Positions 1 to 12,070 of a stretch of 64,000 nucleotides of DNA are shown here, in pieces (the first letter of the stretch is position 1; every line of letters starts with the position of its first letter). The notes under the pieces are model-generated. The model was not told where the DNA came from. It saw only the letters and a program-made list of their open reading frames with translations, and ran no database searches. The translations under genes were made by a program, and so were the position numbers. Origin of the DNA: Brevibacillus fulvus (GTDB taxonomy: Bacteria > Bacillota > Bacilli > Brevibacillales > Brevibacillaceae); the NCBI RefSeq assembly GCF_016908525.1, contig NZ_JAFBEB010000014.1, forward strand, positions 1 through 64,000. The letters run 5' to 3'.

Positions 1-181
1 TGGCAAGGGAGCGAATGCGAGGCAGGAGCGCCAGCGGGAAGCACCCTTTCAGGGCACTGCAGATCTGGCTTGGCAAGGGAGCGAATGCGAGGCAGAAGCG
101 CCAGCGGGAAGCACCCTTTCAGGGCACTGCAGATCTGGCTTGGCAAGGGAGCGAATGCGAGGCAGAAGCGCCAGCGGGAAG
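1..181. repeat. 70-bp tandem repeat array (2.6 copies, truncated by window start)
   Basis: Units at 1-70 and 71-140 are followed by a partial unit at 141-181. Units 1 and 2 differ at one position (ggcagGagc versus ggcagAagc). The array stops just before the AAGGAGG ribosome site of the FadR-type gene. The unit length is not a multiple of three, so the array does not encode a protein repeat even though an open frame crosses it. The array may continue upstream of the window. Its role is unknown; it could carry duplicated regulatory sequence or simply reflect slippage. Confidence 0.95.
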
Positions 182-191
182 GAGGGACGGT

Positions 192-863
192 ATGCTTGGA
201 GCCAATCAGGAGCGGAAAGTGTATGAAGGAATTTTGTTGCAAATCAACGAAATCGTAAGTCAGCAAAATTTGCGTGCAGGTGATAAATTGCCTTCGGAAC
301 GAGAACTGTCTGAACAACTCGGTGTTGGCCGTTCCTCCGTCCGGGAGGCGTTGCGGGCATTGGAACTTCTCGGATTGATCGAGACGCGGCGGGGGGAAGG
401 GACCTTTCTCAAACATTACCGGCATAATCGGCTGATCGATATTCTTGGCTATTTCCTTTTGCGAGATTTCAAAACAAAAAAAGATGTGCTGGAGATGCGC
501 AAAATTTTGGAACTGGAGGCCGTACGCCTGGCCTGCAAACGTGCGACCCCGAAATATTTGGAAGAAATGGAGCGGAATTTGCAGCAAACGGCAGAACGGC
601 TTAACCGCGGAGAGTATCCGTGGGAAGAAGATTACCAGTTCCATCGAATCGTTTGTCGAGCCAGCCGCAACTCCATTTTGCACAGAATTTGGACTCCGCT
701 CATGGAGTTTGGCGAAGGAGTTCGCAAAGAAATTGGCGAAGAAGCAGAGCAAGGCCGAAAGCTGTTGGCGGAGCACACGAAAATTGCTGAGGCGATTATC
801 AGCAAAAATGAGATCGCTGCTGTCGAATATATGAAAAACCATCTGGAAAATAGCAACGATTAA
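192..863 (+). CDS. FadR/GntR-family transcriptional regulator
   Basis: This 223-residue protein has an N-terminal GntR winged helix (about residues 5-75, containing LPSERELSEQLGVGRSSVRE) and a C-terminal all-helical FCD ligand domain. The FCD part shows the metal/ligand residues of the family: D-x3-H in EDYQFHR and later His residues in AEHTK and KNHL. The start at ATG 192 is set by AAGGAGGG at 179-186; the frame is open further upstream only through the tandem repeat. It lies ahead of accD-accA, which suggests control of fatty-acid precursor supply, but FadR-type proteins sense many organic acids and the effector cannot be read from sequence. Confidence 0.9.
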   Translation: MLGANQERKVYEGILLQINEIVSQQNLRAGDKLPSERELSEQLGVGRSSVREALRALELLGLIETRRGEGTFLKHYRHNRLIDILGYFLLRDFKTKKDVLEMRKILELEAVRLACKRATPKYLEEMERNLQQTAERLNRGEYPWEEDYQFHRIVCRASRNSILHRIWTPLMEFGEGVRKEIGEEAEQGRKLLAEHTKIAEAIISKNEIAAVEYMKNHLENSND

Positions 864-939
864 CGGTTTGCGGCGGTCGATAGGGCTGTGGTATGATGAT
901 GCAGGTTAGATACCGTGTGTGAGGTAAGGAGGAAACAGC

Positions 940-1122
940 ATGTGGACCGTCATCTACATCGCTCCTAGTGCAAGAATCGCCGAACGGATACAGCAACGAT
1001 TAACAGAAGAAGGATTTCTTGTCAAAGTTCGTGAGGCTAGGGTGTCAAAGCAATACGAAATCCTTGTGCCGGAAAGCGAGCTAAGCGAGGTGCAGGAGGT
1101 ACTTAGCACGATCCTTCACTGA
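940..1122 (+). CDS. Small conserved cytoplasmic protein upstream of accD
   Basis: A 60-residue protein with a strong RBS (TAAGGAGGAAACAGC then ATG). It has no signal peptide or membrane segment. The pattern of a strand, a helix (ARIAERIQQRLTEEGFLVKV) and further strands recalls the small ferredoxin-like DUF2007-type 'signal transducing' fold, but that is only a resemblance. It lies 76 nt after the FadR-type gene and 20 nt before accD, so it is probably co-transcribed with the acetyl-CoA carboxylase genes. Function unknown. Confidence 0.75.
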   Translation: MWTVIYIAPSARIAERIQQRLTEEGFLVKVREARVSKQYEILVPESELSEVQEVLSTILH

Positions 1123-1142
1123 ATGAATTGTGAGGTGTTACT

Positions 1143-2024
1143 GTGCTTAAAGATCTATTTGGCAAAAAGCGGAAGTTTGCAACCGTCCCGACGACTTCGA
1201 TTGAACGGACACAAACGACTGAGCCAAAGGAAGTTCCCGAGGGATTGATGCATAAATGTCCGCATTGCGGAACGATCCAGTATTCCAAGGAATTGGAGAA
1301 GAATCTGCGGGTATGCAAAGGCTGTCAGTATCATTTTACAATGTCAGCCCCCGAACGATTGGTTTCCATTTTGGATGACATTGACCAGTTTGAAGAGTTC
1401 GACAAAGACTTGATCTCGGTCAATCCGCTGGAGTTCCCCGGCTATATGGAAAAGTTGGACAAAGACAAACAAAATACCAATCTGAACGAAGCGGTCGTTA
1501 CCGGCCAGGGAACCTTGTCCGGAAATCCGATTGTTATCGGTGTGATGGACTCGCGCTTCCGAATGGGCAGCATGGGCTCAGTGGTTGGGGAAAAAATCAC
1601 CAGGGCAATCGAACGAGCAATCGAACGGAGATTGCCATTTATTCTGTTTTCCGCTTCCGGTGGAGCGCGGATGCAGGAGGGCGTGCTCAGTTTGATGCAA
1701 ATGGCCAAAACGAGTGCGGCTTTGGCGCGTTTGGCTAACGAGCGCTTGCTCTTTATCTCCGTCTTTACCAATCCGACGACGGGCGGTGTCTCGGCCAGTT
1801 TCGCTTCACTCGGAGATTACAATATTGCCGAACCGGGAGCGCTGATTGGCTTTGCCGGACGTCGTGTAATTGAGCAAACGATCAGGCAAGAACTCCCCAA
1901 AGACTTCCAGACTGCCGAGTTTCTGTTGGAACATGGTCAACTGGACATGGTCGTGCATCGCAAGGATATGCGCCAGACACTTGCCAAGCTGGTTGAGATG
2001 CACACGATTCAGGAGGGAGTGTAA
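1143..2024 (+). CDS. accD: Acetyl-CoA carboxylase carboxyltransferase, beta subunit
   Basis: AccD, with AccA, transfers the carboxyl group from biotinylated AccB to acetyl-CoA to give malonyl-CoA, the first step of fatty-acid synthesis. The 293-residue protein has the N-terminal zinc ribbon characteristic of AccD (C39-x2-C42 and C58-x2-C61) followed by the crotonase-like carboxyltransferase domain with the [11 protein letters not shown] oxyanion segment and [15 protein letters not shown] 1143 is preceded by GAGGTG. The stop lies 2 nt before accA, giving the usual coupled accDA pair for an equimolar heterotetramer. Confidence 0.98.
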   Translation: MLKDLFGKKRKFATVPTTSIERTQTTEPKEVPEGLMHKCPHCGTIQYSKELEKNLRVCKGCQYHFTMSAPERLVSILDDIDQFEEFDKDLISVNPLEFPGYMEKLDKDKQNTNLNEAVVTGQGTLSGNPIVIGVMDSRFRMGSMGSVVGEKITRAIERAIERRLPFILFSASGGARMQEGVLSLMQMAKTSAALARLANERLLFISVFTNPTTGGVSASFASLGDYNIAEPGALIGFAGRRVIEQTIRQELPKDFQTAEFLLEHGQLDMVVHRKDMRQTLAKLVEMHTIQEGV

Positions 2025-2026
2025 CG

Positions 2027-2986
2027 ATGGCAAGTGATTTATCTTTTGAAAAACCGTTGGTGGAACTGCAGGATAAGATCAAGGAACTTCGCAAGTTTAC
2101 CGAAGAAAAAGGGATTGATTTTTCCGATGAAGTGAGCCGGCTGGAACAAAAAGCGCGGGATCTGGCTCAACAAATTTACGGGAATTTGACTCCCTGGCAG
2201 CGGGTACAGTTGGCTCGCCATGCGGAGAGACCGACAACGCTTGATTTTATTCAACACATATTTAGCGATTTCCTGGAAGTGCACGGCGACCGCCTCTTTG
2301 GCGATGACCTGTCGATTGTCGGGGGAATTGCCAAATTGGACGGGCGACCGGTAACGGTGCTCGGACATCAAAAAGGAAAAGATACAAAAGAGAACATCAA
2401 ACGGAATTTTGGGATGGCTCATCCGGAAGGCTACCGGAAAGCGCTCCGCATCATGCAGCAGGCTGACAAGTTTCGCCGCCCGATTATTTGCTTTATCAAT
2501 ACGGCCGGCGCTTATCCCGGAAAGGCAGCGGAAGAGCGCGGACAAAGTGAAGCAATCGCTCGCAATCTGCGGGAAATGGCCGGTTTTGGCGTGCCGATCA
2601 TTTGCATCGTCATCGGCGAAGGCGGAAGCGGCGGGGCCTTGGCGATCGGTGTGGGCAACCGCGTTTACATGCTGGAAAACACCTATTATTCTGTGATCGC
2701 TCCGGAAAGCGCCGCGGCGATCCTGTGGAAAGATTCCAGCCTGGGGATGCGAGCCGCGGAATCCATGAAGATCACTGCTCCTGACTTGCTGCGCCTTGGT
2801 GTGATTGACGGGATTATCGAAGAACCGTTTGGCGGTGCTCATCGGGACATCACGGCTCAAGTGCAGTTGGTGAAAAATCAGATTGTCGAAGGATTGCGGG
2901 AACTTGATTCCTTGACTCCGGAACAACTGATACAGGATCGTTATGAAAAATTTAAACAGATTGGAAAATACACCTCCCTTTCATAA
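2027..2986 (+). CDS. accA: Acetyl-CoA carboxylase carboxyltransferase, alpha subunit
   Basis: This is the partner of AccD in the carboxyltransferase. It has 319 residues, the normal AccA length: an N-terminal helical region ([20 protein letters not shown]) and the biotin-binding crotonase-type domain with [18 protein letters not shown] and the glycine-rich [14 protein letters not shown] oxyanion loop. The RBS (GGAGGGAGTG) lies inside the end of accD, so translation is probably coupled. The stop codon is embedded in the hairpin of the following terminator. Confidence 0.98.
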   Translation: MASDLSFEKPLVELQDKIKELRKFTEEKGIDFSDEVSRLEQKARDLAQQIYGNLTPWQRVQLARHAERPTTLDFIQHIFSDFLEVHGDRLFGDDLSIVGGIAKLDGRPVTVLGHQKGKDTKENIKRNFGMAHPEGYRKALRIMQQADKFRRPIICFINTAGAYPGKAAEERGQSEAIARNLREMAGFGVPIICIVIGEGGSGGALAIGVGNRVYMLENTYYSVIAPESAAAILWKDSSLGMRAAESMKITAPDLLRLGVIDGIIEEPFGGAHRDITAQVQLVKNQIVEGLRELDSLTPEQLIQDRYEKFKQIGKYTSLS

Positions 2987-3002
2987 AGGGGGTGTTTTTT
3001 TT
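2970..3002 (+). terminator. Rho-independent terminator of the accDA operon
   Basis: The stem ACACCTCCCTT (2970-2980) pairs with AAGGGGGTGT (to 2995) with one wobble, followed by a run of eight T. The accA stop codon lies in the loop. Confidence 0.85.
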
Positions 3003-3071
3003 CGCTTTTTTGATCCCTTGAAATCTGCTACAATTTGATTGATTCGAGGGAATTCCTAAGATTTGTAAAAA

Positions 3072-4168
<1,097 letters not shown>

Positions 4169-4210
4169 AGCAAAGCGATAGATTTTTATAAATCACGGGA
4201 GGAATCACCC

Positions 4211-5965
4211 ATGTTACGCAAAGCCAAAATCATTTGTACCATTGGACCGGCCAGCGAGTCGGTCGAAACGTTGAAGAAATTAATCGAAGCTGGCATGAAT
4301 GTAGCGCGGCTTAACTTTTCCCATGGTTCCCATGAGGAACATGAAGCCAGAATCAAAAATATTCGCCAGGCTGCACGGGAAACAGGCAAACAGGTTGCCA
4401 TCCTCCTCGATACAAAAGGACCGGAGATCCGGACAGGAACGTTGGCCGTGGATGCTGTGGAATTGGTAGAAGGCAACCGCATTACTTTGACGACCGAGGA
4501 AGTAGCGGGAACAGCAGAACGGGTATCCATCACATACGAAAATTTGCCGGAAGATGTCGAGATTGGCAGCACGATCTTGATTGATGATGGATTGATCGGG
4601 CTGACCGTTGAAGAGATTCGCGGCAGCGAGATTGTTTGTTTGATTAAAAACGGAGGCGTTCTAAAAAGCAAGAAAGGTGTTAACGTACCAGGCGTGAAAA
4701 TCAAGCTGCCGGGAATTACAGCCAAGGATGCGCAGGATATCGAATTTGGCATTCGGCAAAACGTCGATTTTATCGCCGCCTCGTTTGTACGGAAAGCGTC
4801 AGACATCTTGGAGATTCGCGAGATCTTGGAACGTCACGAAGCGGTAATCGATATTATCGCCAAGATTGAAAACCAGGAAGGCGTGGACAATGTCGATGAA
4901 ATTTTGGCCGTCGCCGATGGCATCATGGTCGCGCGTGGCGATTTGGGAGTGGAAATTCCGGCGGAAGAAGTTCCGCTCGTTCAAAAAATGCTGATCAAAA
5001 AATGCAACGAATTGGGAAAACCGGTCATCACAGCGACGCAAATGCTCGACTCCATGCAGCGTAATCCTCGTCCGACCCGGGCCGAAGCAAGCGATGTAGC
5101 CAATGCGATTTTTGACGGTTCCGATGCGATTATGTTGTCAGGGGAAACGGCGGCGGGAAAATATCCGGTCGAATCGGTGGAGACAATGAACCGCATTGCG
5201 CTGCGGACCGAAGCAGAGCTGAATTACCGGGAGATCCTGCATCAGCAGTCTTTTAAGAAACAAGTGACGATTACCGATGCTTTGAGCCAGGCAGTGGCCA
5301 ATGCGGCTCTTGACTTGTCGGCAGCGGCAATTATTACGGCGACAGAGAGCGGCCATACCGCTCGGATGGTCTCCAAATACCGGCCGAAAGCGCCGATTGT
5401 GGCCGTAACACCCAATGAAGGAGTCGTGCGCCGCTTGTCTATTGTCAATGGTGTCTATCCGTTGCTGGGCGAGGTCGTCAACACAACGGATGAGATGCTG
5501 GAGCTATCTGTCAGCAAGGCGTTGGAAGCGGAATATGTCCGCCATGGCGACTTGGTGGTGATTACGGCCGGCGTTCCTGTGCGTGAGGTGGGGACAACCA
5601 ATTTGATGAAAATCCATGTCATTGGCGATATTATCGCCAAAGGGCAAGGCATCGGGCGCAAAGTGGTCACCGGAAAAGTCATAATCGCCAACAGCGCGCA
5701 GGAAGCAGCGCAAAAAATGGAGGATGGCGCCATTTTGGTGACAATCGGCACCGATTCCGATATGATCGAGACGTTCAAACGGGCGACCGCCGTAATTACG
5801 ACCGAAGGCGGATTGACGTCTCATGCGGCGATCGTCGGACTCAATCTGAACGTGCCGGTGATTGTCGGTGTGCAAAATGCGATGGAAGTATTGCATGATG
5901 GCAAAATTGTTACGGTCGATTCCGGTCGCGGCCATATTTATACCGGTCAAGCACGCATTTTGTAG
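4211..5965 (+). CDS. pyk: Pyruvate kinase with C-terminal PEP-utilising extension
   Basis: This enzyme transfers phosphate from PEP to ADP, making ATP and pyruvate. The 584-residue chain has the TIM barrel ([25 protein letters not shown], the catalytic Lys in [11 protein letters not shown], and VARGDLGVE), the inserted beta-barrel domain, the C-terminal allosteric domain, and an extra domain from about residue 480. That extra part carries [14 protein letters not shown], the swivelling phosphohistidine motif of PEP-utilising enzymes, as in Geobacillus/Bacillus pyruvate kinases. The RBS GGGAGGAATCACCC is strong. Confidence 0.97.
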   Translation: MLRKAKIICTIGPASESVETLKKLIEAGMNVARLNFSHGSHEEHEARIKNIRQAARETGKQVAILLDTKGPEIRTGTLAVDAVELVEGNRITLTTEEVAGTAERVSITYENLPEDVEIGSTILIDDGLIGLTVEEIRGSEIVCLIKNGGVLKSKKGVNVPGVKIKLPGITAKDAQDIEFGIRQNVDFIAASFVRKASDILEIREILERHEAVIDIIAKIENQEGVDNVDEILAVADGIMVARGDLGVEIPAEEVPLVQKMLIKKCNELGKPVITATQMLDSMQRNPRPTRAEASDVANAIFDGSDAIMLSGETAAGKYPVESVETMNRIALRTEAELNYREILHQQSFKKQVTITDALSQAVANAALDLSAAAIITATESGHTARMVSKYRPKAPIVAVTPNEGVVRRLSIVNGVYPLLGEVVNTTDEMLELSVSKALEAEYVRHGDLVVITAGVPVREVGTTNLMKIHVIGDIIAKGQGIGRKVVTGKVIIANSAQEAAQKMEDGAILVTIGTDSDMIETFKRATAVITTEGGLTSHAAIVGLNLNVPVIVGVQNAMEVLHDGKIVTVDSGRGHIYTGQARIL

Positions 5966-6173
5966 GGGAATGAGAGGGAGGGGGATGTTCTGATGAACGG
6001 GACATCCCCTTGTTCGCGTTGAATTATCTGACGTATGGGAGATAACTGTGCGCCGCCAATGCAAGCGGTCTCTTTCGTCTTGGCGGAAAAGATGAGGAAA
6101 GCTGTTTTTGCCAATTTTCCTGCGCTATAATTGAAGAGAGAACTTCTTGAAGGGAAAAAGGGAGCTGAGCATT

Positions 6174-6602
6174 GTGGACAATTTGAAGTATCGAACGGCA
6201 CAAATTCGGGTGAGATACAGTGAGACCGACCAGATGGGCGTCGTTTATCATGCCAATTATTTGAGCTGGTTTGAGGTGGGGAGGACCGACTTTCTTCGCG
6301 CTTCCGGGTTAAGCTATTTTGAACTGGAGCAAAAAGGGGTGCTCTTGCCGGTGATTGATGCCGAACTCAGTTTCAAAAAACCGGCCAAATATGATGATGT
6401 GGTGGAGATTCGTACAAGCATTGCCGAACTGACGCCGGTTCGCCTCCAGTTTCGCTATGAGATTTACCGGGCGGCCGACGAAACGCTGCTGGTTACCGGT
6501 ATCACCAAACATGTATTTGCCAACCGTGAGTTTAAACCGCTCCGCTTGCCCAAGCTGCTCCCCGAAGTATATCAGTGGCTTGAGGAACAGCTGAGCATCT
6601 GA
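6174..6602 (+). CDS. YbgC/4-hydroxybenzoyl-CoA-type acyl-CoA thioesterase
   Basis: A single hotdog-fold domain of 142 residues. The catalytic segment VRYSETDQMGVVYHANYLSW, with the key Asp before MGVVYHANY, is diagnostic of the 4HBT/YbgC subfamily, which hydrolyses acyl-CoA thioesters. I chose GTG 6174, which has GGAG 9 nt upstream, over the upstream TTG at 6147. The acyl substrate cannot be inferred. The gene follows pyk after a gap with its own -10-like TATAAT at 6126-6131 and precedes fxsA by 20 nt. Confidence 0.9.
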   Translation: MDNLKYRTAQIRVRYSETDQMGVVYHANYLSWFEVGRTDFLRASGLSYFELEQKGVLLPVIDAELSFKKPAKYDDVVEIRTSIAELTPVRLQFRYEIYRAADETLLVTGITKHVFANREFKPLRLPKLLPEVYQWLEEQLSI

Positions 6603-6622
6603 CCAAGAAAGGAATGTGATCG

Positions 6623-7021
6623 ATGCTGTTTCGCATTCTCGTAACGTTGTTTATCGTCCTGCCGTTGATCGAAATCGCCGGTCTGTTCTTCATTGGCAGC
6701 AAGATCGGCGGTTGGACGACGGTCGGCCTGGTGCTTTTGACGGGAATTCTCGGGGCATGGTTGGCCAAACGGGAAGGACTGCAAGTATTGCGGCTTGTTC
6801 AATTGCAGTTGTCCCGCGGCCAAATGCCAACGGATGCTTTGATCGATGGCTTGCTTGTCTTGATAGGAGGGATTTTGCTGTTGGCCCCGGGATTTATCAC
6901 CGACCTGCTCGGCATCGTTCTGCTGATTCCTTATACCCGAGGCATCATTCGCTATTTGCTGAAAAAATGGCTGCTCATGATGATTTCATCCGGACGAATC
7001 CATCTCATTTTCCGACGGTAG
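6623..7021 (+). CDS. fxsA: FxsA family membrane protein
   Basis: A 132-residue polytopic membrane protein with about four hydrophobic segments and the family signature: an N-terminal LPLIEIAGLFFIGSKIGG, the central GAWLAKREGLQVLRLVQ, and LLLAPGFITDLLGIVLLIP. In Escherichia coli FxsA is linked to relief of phage T7 exclusion by the F plasmid; the native function is unknown. The 3' end overlaps the convergent permease gene by 17 nt. The same neighbours occur around fxsA in Bacillus. Confidence 0.92.
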   Translation: MLFRILVTLFIVLPLIEIAGLFFIGSKIGGWTTVGLVLLTGILGAWLAKREGLQVLRLVQLQLSRGQMPTDALIDGLLVLIGGILLLAPGFITDLLGIVLLIPYTRGIIRYLLKKWLLMMISSGRIHLIFRR

Positions 7022-8147
7022 TCGGTTTTCCTTTGATATAGAGCCAAATATCGCGGAGGACGTCTGCCCTGATCAACGCATTGATAATGACAAGGCTGAC
7101 CGGTCCGATGATCAGGCCGAGTACGCCAAACAGCTTCAAGCCGACGAACAGTGCAACGAGCGTAAGCAGAGGATCGAGGCCTACGTTTTCCGCAACTACC
7201 TTTGGTTCGATAATCTGCCGGAAGATGACGACGACCCCGTACAGGATAGCCAAACCGATTACCAGCCCATAATTGCCTTTGACATACATGTAAATGATCC
7301 AGGGGATAAAAACTGTCCCTGTTCCCAGGTATGGCAAAAGATCAACCAGTCCGGTCAAAAGTCCGATGGTGATCGCATACTCGACTCGCAAGATCAAAAG
7401 CCCGATGATGACCAGCGCTGCGGTTAAGGAGATCAGGGTGAGCTGTGCTTTCAGGAAGCCGAACAGGGCATGGCGCAAATCGAGCAAGATTTGGTCCAGG
7501 CGGCGGTTGACACCTTTGGGCAAGAGGCGGCGAAAGCGGTCCTCCCAGCGATGAAACTCGTTGGTGATAAAGAAGGCTCCCAGCAAAGAAATAACCAGTA
7601 CGGTGGCGAGATTGGGCAGGGAAAGCAGGAAGTTCTTTAGTCCGTTCAGCGTATTGAGGAGAAAGACCTGAACAGCGGTGGAAAACGTCGTTACCGCCTT
7701 GCCGACCGTCGAATCGATATTTTGCTGATAACTGGGATCAAGCTGAGAATATAAAAAGGCGAAACGTTCATACAGGCTGCGCAAAAAATCTTCCGAAATA
7801 ACGGTTTGCAAATAGAGCGTCGCTTCGGTAATCAGCGGGGGCAGCTTCGTGATCAAATCTCCGAGTTCCATTACCGTTTGGGTGATGATCAGCGTGACAA
7901 GCCCGGACAGCACGAGCAATAACAGCAGCATGACCAGCAAGACCGACAGCCAGCGGGGCAATCTGGCTTTTTTGCTTAGAAAGGCCACGGGCCGTTTGAT
8001 CACCAGTGCAATGAGTAAGGAGATTAAAAAAGGGTAAAGTAATGGTGTTGCAAATACTATTATCTTATAAGTGATGTAAATAACCAGGCATACCCATACG
8101 AGACGGATGATTTGGAACAATCTTGTTACCCAATTTTCCAGTGTCAA
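7005..8147 (-). CDS. ytvI: AI-2E family permease, YtvI-like
   Basis: An integral membrane protein of about 380 residues with eight predicted membrane segments and the family hallmark LLTGLVDLLPYLGTGTVFIP in the second half. The family includes TqsA and sodium/proton antiporters; YtvI itself is associated with sporulation-type Bacillales, but the substrate is unknown. Start choice: AAGGAG lies 7 nt before TTG 8147 but only 1 nt before ATG 8153, so TTG is preferred; the two differ by two residues. It is convergent with fxsA and divergent from citZ. Confidence 0.92.
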   Translation of the reverse strand: MTLENWVTRLFQIIRLVWVCLVIYITYKIIVFATPLLYPFLISLLIALVIKRPVAFLSKKARLPRWLSVLLVMLLLLLVLSGLVTLIITQTVMELGDLITKLPPLITEATLYLQTVISEDFLRSLYERFAFLYSQLDPSYQQNIDSTVGKAVTTFSTAVQVFLLNTLNGLKNFLLSLPNLATVLVISLLGAFFITNEFHRWEDRFRRLLPKGVNRRLDQILLDLRHALFGFLKAQLTLISLTAALVIIGLLILRVEYAITIGLLTGLVDLLPYLGTGTVFIPWIIYMYVKGNYGLVIGLAILYGVVVIFRQIIEPKVVAENVGLDPLLTLVALFVGLKLFGVLGLIIGPVSLVIINALIRADVLRDIWLYIKGKPTTVGK

Positions 8148-8258
8148 GGTCATACTCCTTTCACATAGCCCTATGTCCATATTATGCAGTAGGTCTGCGC
8201 CAACTAGCAAGTTTTCCCACATTTTAAACAGATTTATGAACACTTTGTACTTTTCTCA

Positions 8259-8287
8259 TTCACAAACTTGGAAATAAGTTTTATAAT
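8259..8287 (+). promoter_or_regulatory. SigA-type promoter of citZ
   Basis: TTCACA (8259-8264), a 17-bp spacer and a perfect TATAAT (8282-8287), 59 nt before the citZ start. Nothing else between ytvI and citZ fits as well. Confidence 0.65.
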
Positions 8288-8346
8288 GTTGTCGAAATTA
8301 GACAATTGAATAGTAACCATTTTGACGAGAAAAGGAGAGAAATTTC

Positions 8347-9462
8347 ATGACAGCTACTACAAGAGGTCTGGAAGGAGTTGTGGCAGCACAATCGTCGATC
8401 TGTTCGATTGTAGACGGTGTACTTAGCTATGCTGGCATCAATATTGACGAATTGGCTGAAAACGCTATCTTTGAAGAAGTTGTATATTTGCTCTGGCATG
8501 GAGCGTTACCGAAGCGCGATCAGCTGGAAGCTTTACAAAAGCAATTAGGCGAAAATGCAGCTATCCCGCAAGAAGTAATCGATAGCATTCGTTCTTATCC
8601 GAAGGGCGTTCATCCGATGGCCGCATTGCGCACAGCTGTCTCTTCGCTAGCGCTCTACGATGAAGAAGCACAAGATATGTCTCCTGAAGCAAATTACCGG
8701 AAATCGATTCGTCTAATGGCTCAAACACCAACGATCATTGCAGCCTTTGCCCGGATTCGGCAGGGATTGGAACCGATTTCACCCAACCCTTCCTATGGCT
8801 TGGCGAAAAACTTTTTATACATGCTGACCGGCAAAGAGCCGAGCGAAACCGCTGTCAAGGCTTTTGACGTCGCGCTGATTTTGCATGCTGACCATGAATT
8901 TAACGCTTCCACGTTCGCTGCTCGCGTCACGGTGGCAACGCTGACCGATATATATTCCGGAATCGTCTCCGCAATCGGCACCTTGAAAGGTCCGCTGCAT
9001 GGCGGCGCAAACGAACAAGTAGCTGCCATGCTTACGGAAGTTGGCAGCCTTGATAACGTGGAGCCTTATATTCGCAAGGCATTGGACAACAAGCAAAAAA
9101 TCATGGGCTTTGGCCATCGCGTCTACAAAAACGGCGATCCGCGCGCCAAATGGCTGCGTCAAATGTCCAAAGAATTGACCGCACAAATCGGACGTCCTGA
9201 ACTATACGAAATGTCGGTGAAAATCGAAGAGATGGTCACTTCGGAAAAAGGCTTGAAGCCAAACGTAGATTTCTATTCCGCTTCCGTCTACATTTCGCTT
9301 GGCTTGGAAACCGACCTGTTTACCCCGATCTTTGCGATCAGCCGGATGTCTGGTTGGACTGCGCACATCATGGAACAATATGAGAACAACCGCCTGATCC
9401 GTCCGCGCGCCGATTACACAGGCCCAGTCAATCAGCACTATGTACCAATCGATCAACGTTAA
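8347..9462 (+). CDS. citZ: Citrate synthase
   Basis: This enzyme condenses oxaloacetate and acetyl-CoA to citrate, entering the TCA cycle. The 371-residue protein is of the short Gram-positive/archaeal type. Catalytic elements are visible: GPLHGGANEQ (first His), GFGHRVYKNGDPR (second His and the oxaloacetate Arg) and the catalytic Asp in PNVDFYSA. The RBS AAAAGGAGAG precedes ATG 8347. It heads the citZ-icd-mdh set, all in the same orientation, as in Bacillus subtilis. Confidence 0.98.
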   Translation: MTATTRGLEGVVAAQSSICSIVDGVLSYAGINIDELAENAIFEEVVYLLWHGALPKRDQLEALQKQLGENAAIPQEVIDSIRSYPKGVHPMAALRTAVSSLALYDEEAQDMSPEANYRKSIRLMAQTPTIIAAFARIRQGLEPISPNPSYGLAKNFLYMLTGKEPSETAVKAFDVALILHADHEFNASTFAARVTVATLTDIYSGIVSAIGTLKGPLHGGANEQVAAMLTEVGSLDNVEPYIRKALDNKQKIMGFGHRVYKNGDPRAKWLRQMSKELTAQIGRPELYEMSVKIEEMVTSEKGLKPNVDFYSASVYISLGLETDLFTPIFAISRMSGWTAHIMEQYENNRLIRPRADYTGPVNQHYVPIDQR

Positions 9463-9606
9463 ATTTTTTATTTGAGAAACAGGTGCTGCAAGAAGTACAA
9501 TACAACTATGAAGTTTGTGGAGAGCTTGCCACTATTTGCAAGGGCGGCGATCCACGCTTACATTTTTATAGTTCATTTGAATGGATGATAAACGGAGGGG
9601 ATTTTT

Positions 9607-10890
<1,284 letters not shown>

Positions 10891-10937
10891 AAAACGATCA
10901 ACCATAACTCTTACAAATACTTTGGAGGGGACCTGCT

Positions 10938-11876
10938 ATGGGATTCCAACGTAAAAAAATTGCTGTCATCGGTAGCGGATTTACTGGTGCCACAACCGCT
11001 TTCATCCTTGGGCAAAAGGAATTGGGCGATGTGGTGCTGGTTGATATTCCACAACTGGAAAACCCGACGAAAGGGAAAGCCCTGGATATGATGGAATCTT
11101 CTCCGGTACTTGGTTTTGATGCAAACATTACCGGTACGGCCGACTATGCCGATATTCAAGATGCCGATCTGGTTATCATTACGGCTGGAATCGCCCGCAA
11201 GCCAGGAATGTCTCGCGATGATCTGGTCAATACAAATGCCGGAATCATGCGTTCGGTAGCGGAACAAGTCAAAACGTATGCACCAAATGCGGTCGTCATC
11301 GTATTGTCCAACCCGGTTGATGCGATGACCTACACGTTCTACAAAACTTCCGGTTTTCCGAAAGAGCGCGTCATCGGACAATCCGGAGTGCTTGACAGCG
11401 CCCGTTTCCGGACATTTGTTGCCCAGGAACTGAATGTGTCGGTGGAAGATGTAAACGGATTTGTGCTGGGCGGTCACGGTGACGATATGGTGCCGCTCGT
11501 CCGCTACTCCTATGCCGGTGGCATTCCGCTGGAAAAATTGCTTCCACAAGATCGGCTGGATGCGATTGTCGAACGTACCCGCAAAGGCGGCGGCGAGATC
11601 GTCAACTTGCTGGGCAATGGGTCCGCCTATTATGCACCTGCGGCGTCGCTGGTGCAAATGGCTGAAGCGATCATTAAAGACAAAAAACGCATCTTGCCGT
11701 CGATTGCTTACCTCCAAGGTGAATATGGCTATCACGATCTGTACCTCGGTGTGCCGACTTTGCTGGGCGGCTCCGGTATCGAAAAGATATTTGAACTGGA
11801 ATTGACTGCTGAAGAAAAGGCCGCTTTGGACAAATCGGCCGACTCTGTACGCAATGTCTTGAAAGTATTGGCGTAA
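10938..11876 (+). CDS. mdh: Malate dehydrogenase (LDH-like type)
   Basis: Interconverts malate and oxaloacetate with NAD. The 312-residue protein has the Rossmann loop [12 protein letters not shown], a cofactor-selective Asp at the end of strand 2 (VVLVDIP), the substrate loop [11 protein letters not shown] whose Arg distinguishes malate from lactate dehydrogenases, and the catalytic His in [10 protein letters not shown]. The RBS TTTGGAGGGG is strong. It is the last gene of the TCA cluster, closed by a clear terminator. Confidence 0.98.
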   Translation: MGFQRKKIAVIGSGFTGATTAFILGQKELGDVVLVDIPQLENPTKGKALDMMESSPVLGFDANITGTADYADIQDADLVIITAGIARKPGMSRDDLVNTNAGIMRSVAEQVKTYAPNAVVIVLSNPVDAMTYTFYKTSGFPKERVIGQSGVLDSARFRTFVAQELNVSVEDVNGFVLGGHGDDMVPLVRYSYAGGIPLEKLLPQDRLDAIVERTRKGGGEIVNLLGNGSAYYAPAASLVQMAEAIIKDKKRILPSIAYLQGEYGYHDLYLGVPTLLGGSGIEKIFELELTAEEKAALDKSADSVRNVLKVLA

Positions 11877-11916
11877 CAGACTGTTCCTGTCTAAATCTCC
11901 CGCAGGAGATCGAACA

Positions 11917-11957
11917 AAACGCTTCCGTTTGCTCTGTGAACGGAAGCGTTTCTTTTT
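11917..11957 (+). terminator. Terminator after mdh
   Basis: A perfect 13-bp stem, AAACGCTTCCGTT (11917-11929) with AACGGAAGCGTTT (11939-11951), followed by CTTTTTT. Confidence 0.9.
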
Positions 11958-11984
11958 TGGGAGGTCTTGGCACGGCTGATCCTC

Positions 11985-12012
11985 ATTACTCAATCTTTAC
12001 ATAAAAATTACT
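11985..12012 (+). promoter_or_regulatory. Possible PhoP box upstream of phoP
   Basis: Three hexamers at exact 11-bp periodicity: ATTACT (11985), TTTACA (11996) and ATTACT (12007). The known Bacillus PhoP site is a direct repeat of TT(A/T/C)ACA separated by about 5 bp. The middle copy matches fully, the flanking ones 4 of 6. The position, 59-86 nt before phoP, fits autoregulation. Confidence 0.4.
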
Positions 12013-12070
12013 TGTTTAAGCGAAAGCTATCTGGCAGACTGAAAAAGTAGCACGTTAGGGGGGGAACCAG

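Noticed and set aside
15-191. Upstream extension of the FadR-type protein through the 70-bp repeats
   Set aside because: The repeat unit is not a multiple of three, so the three copies are read in different frames. The true start has its own RBS at 179-186.
5981-6009. Hairpin GGGGATGT/ACATCCCC after pyk as a terminator
   Set aside because: The stem is perfect over 8 bp but the loop is long (13 nt) and no T tract follows; it may be a weak or non-terminating structure.
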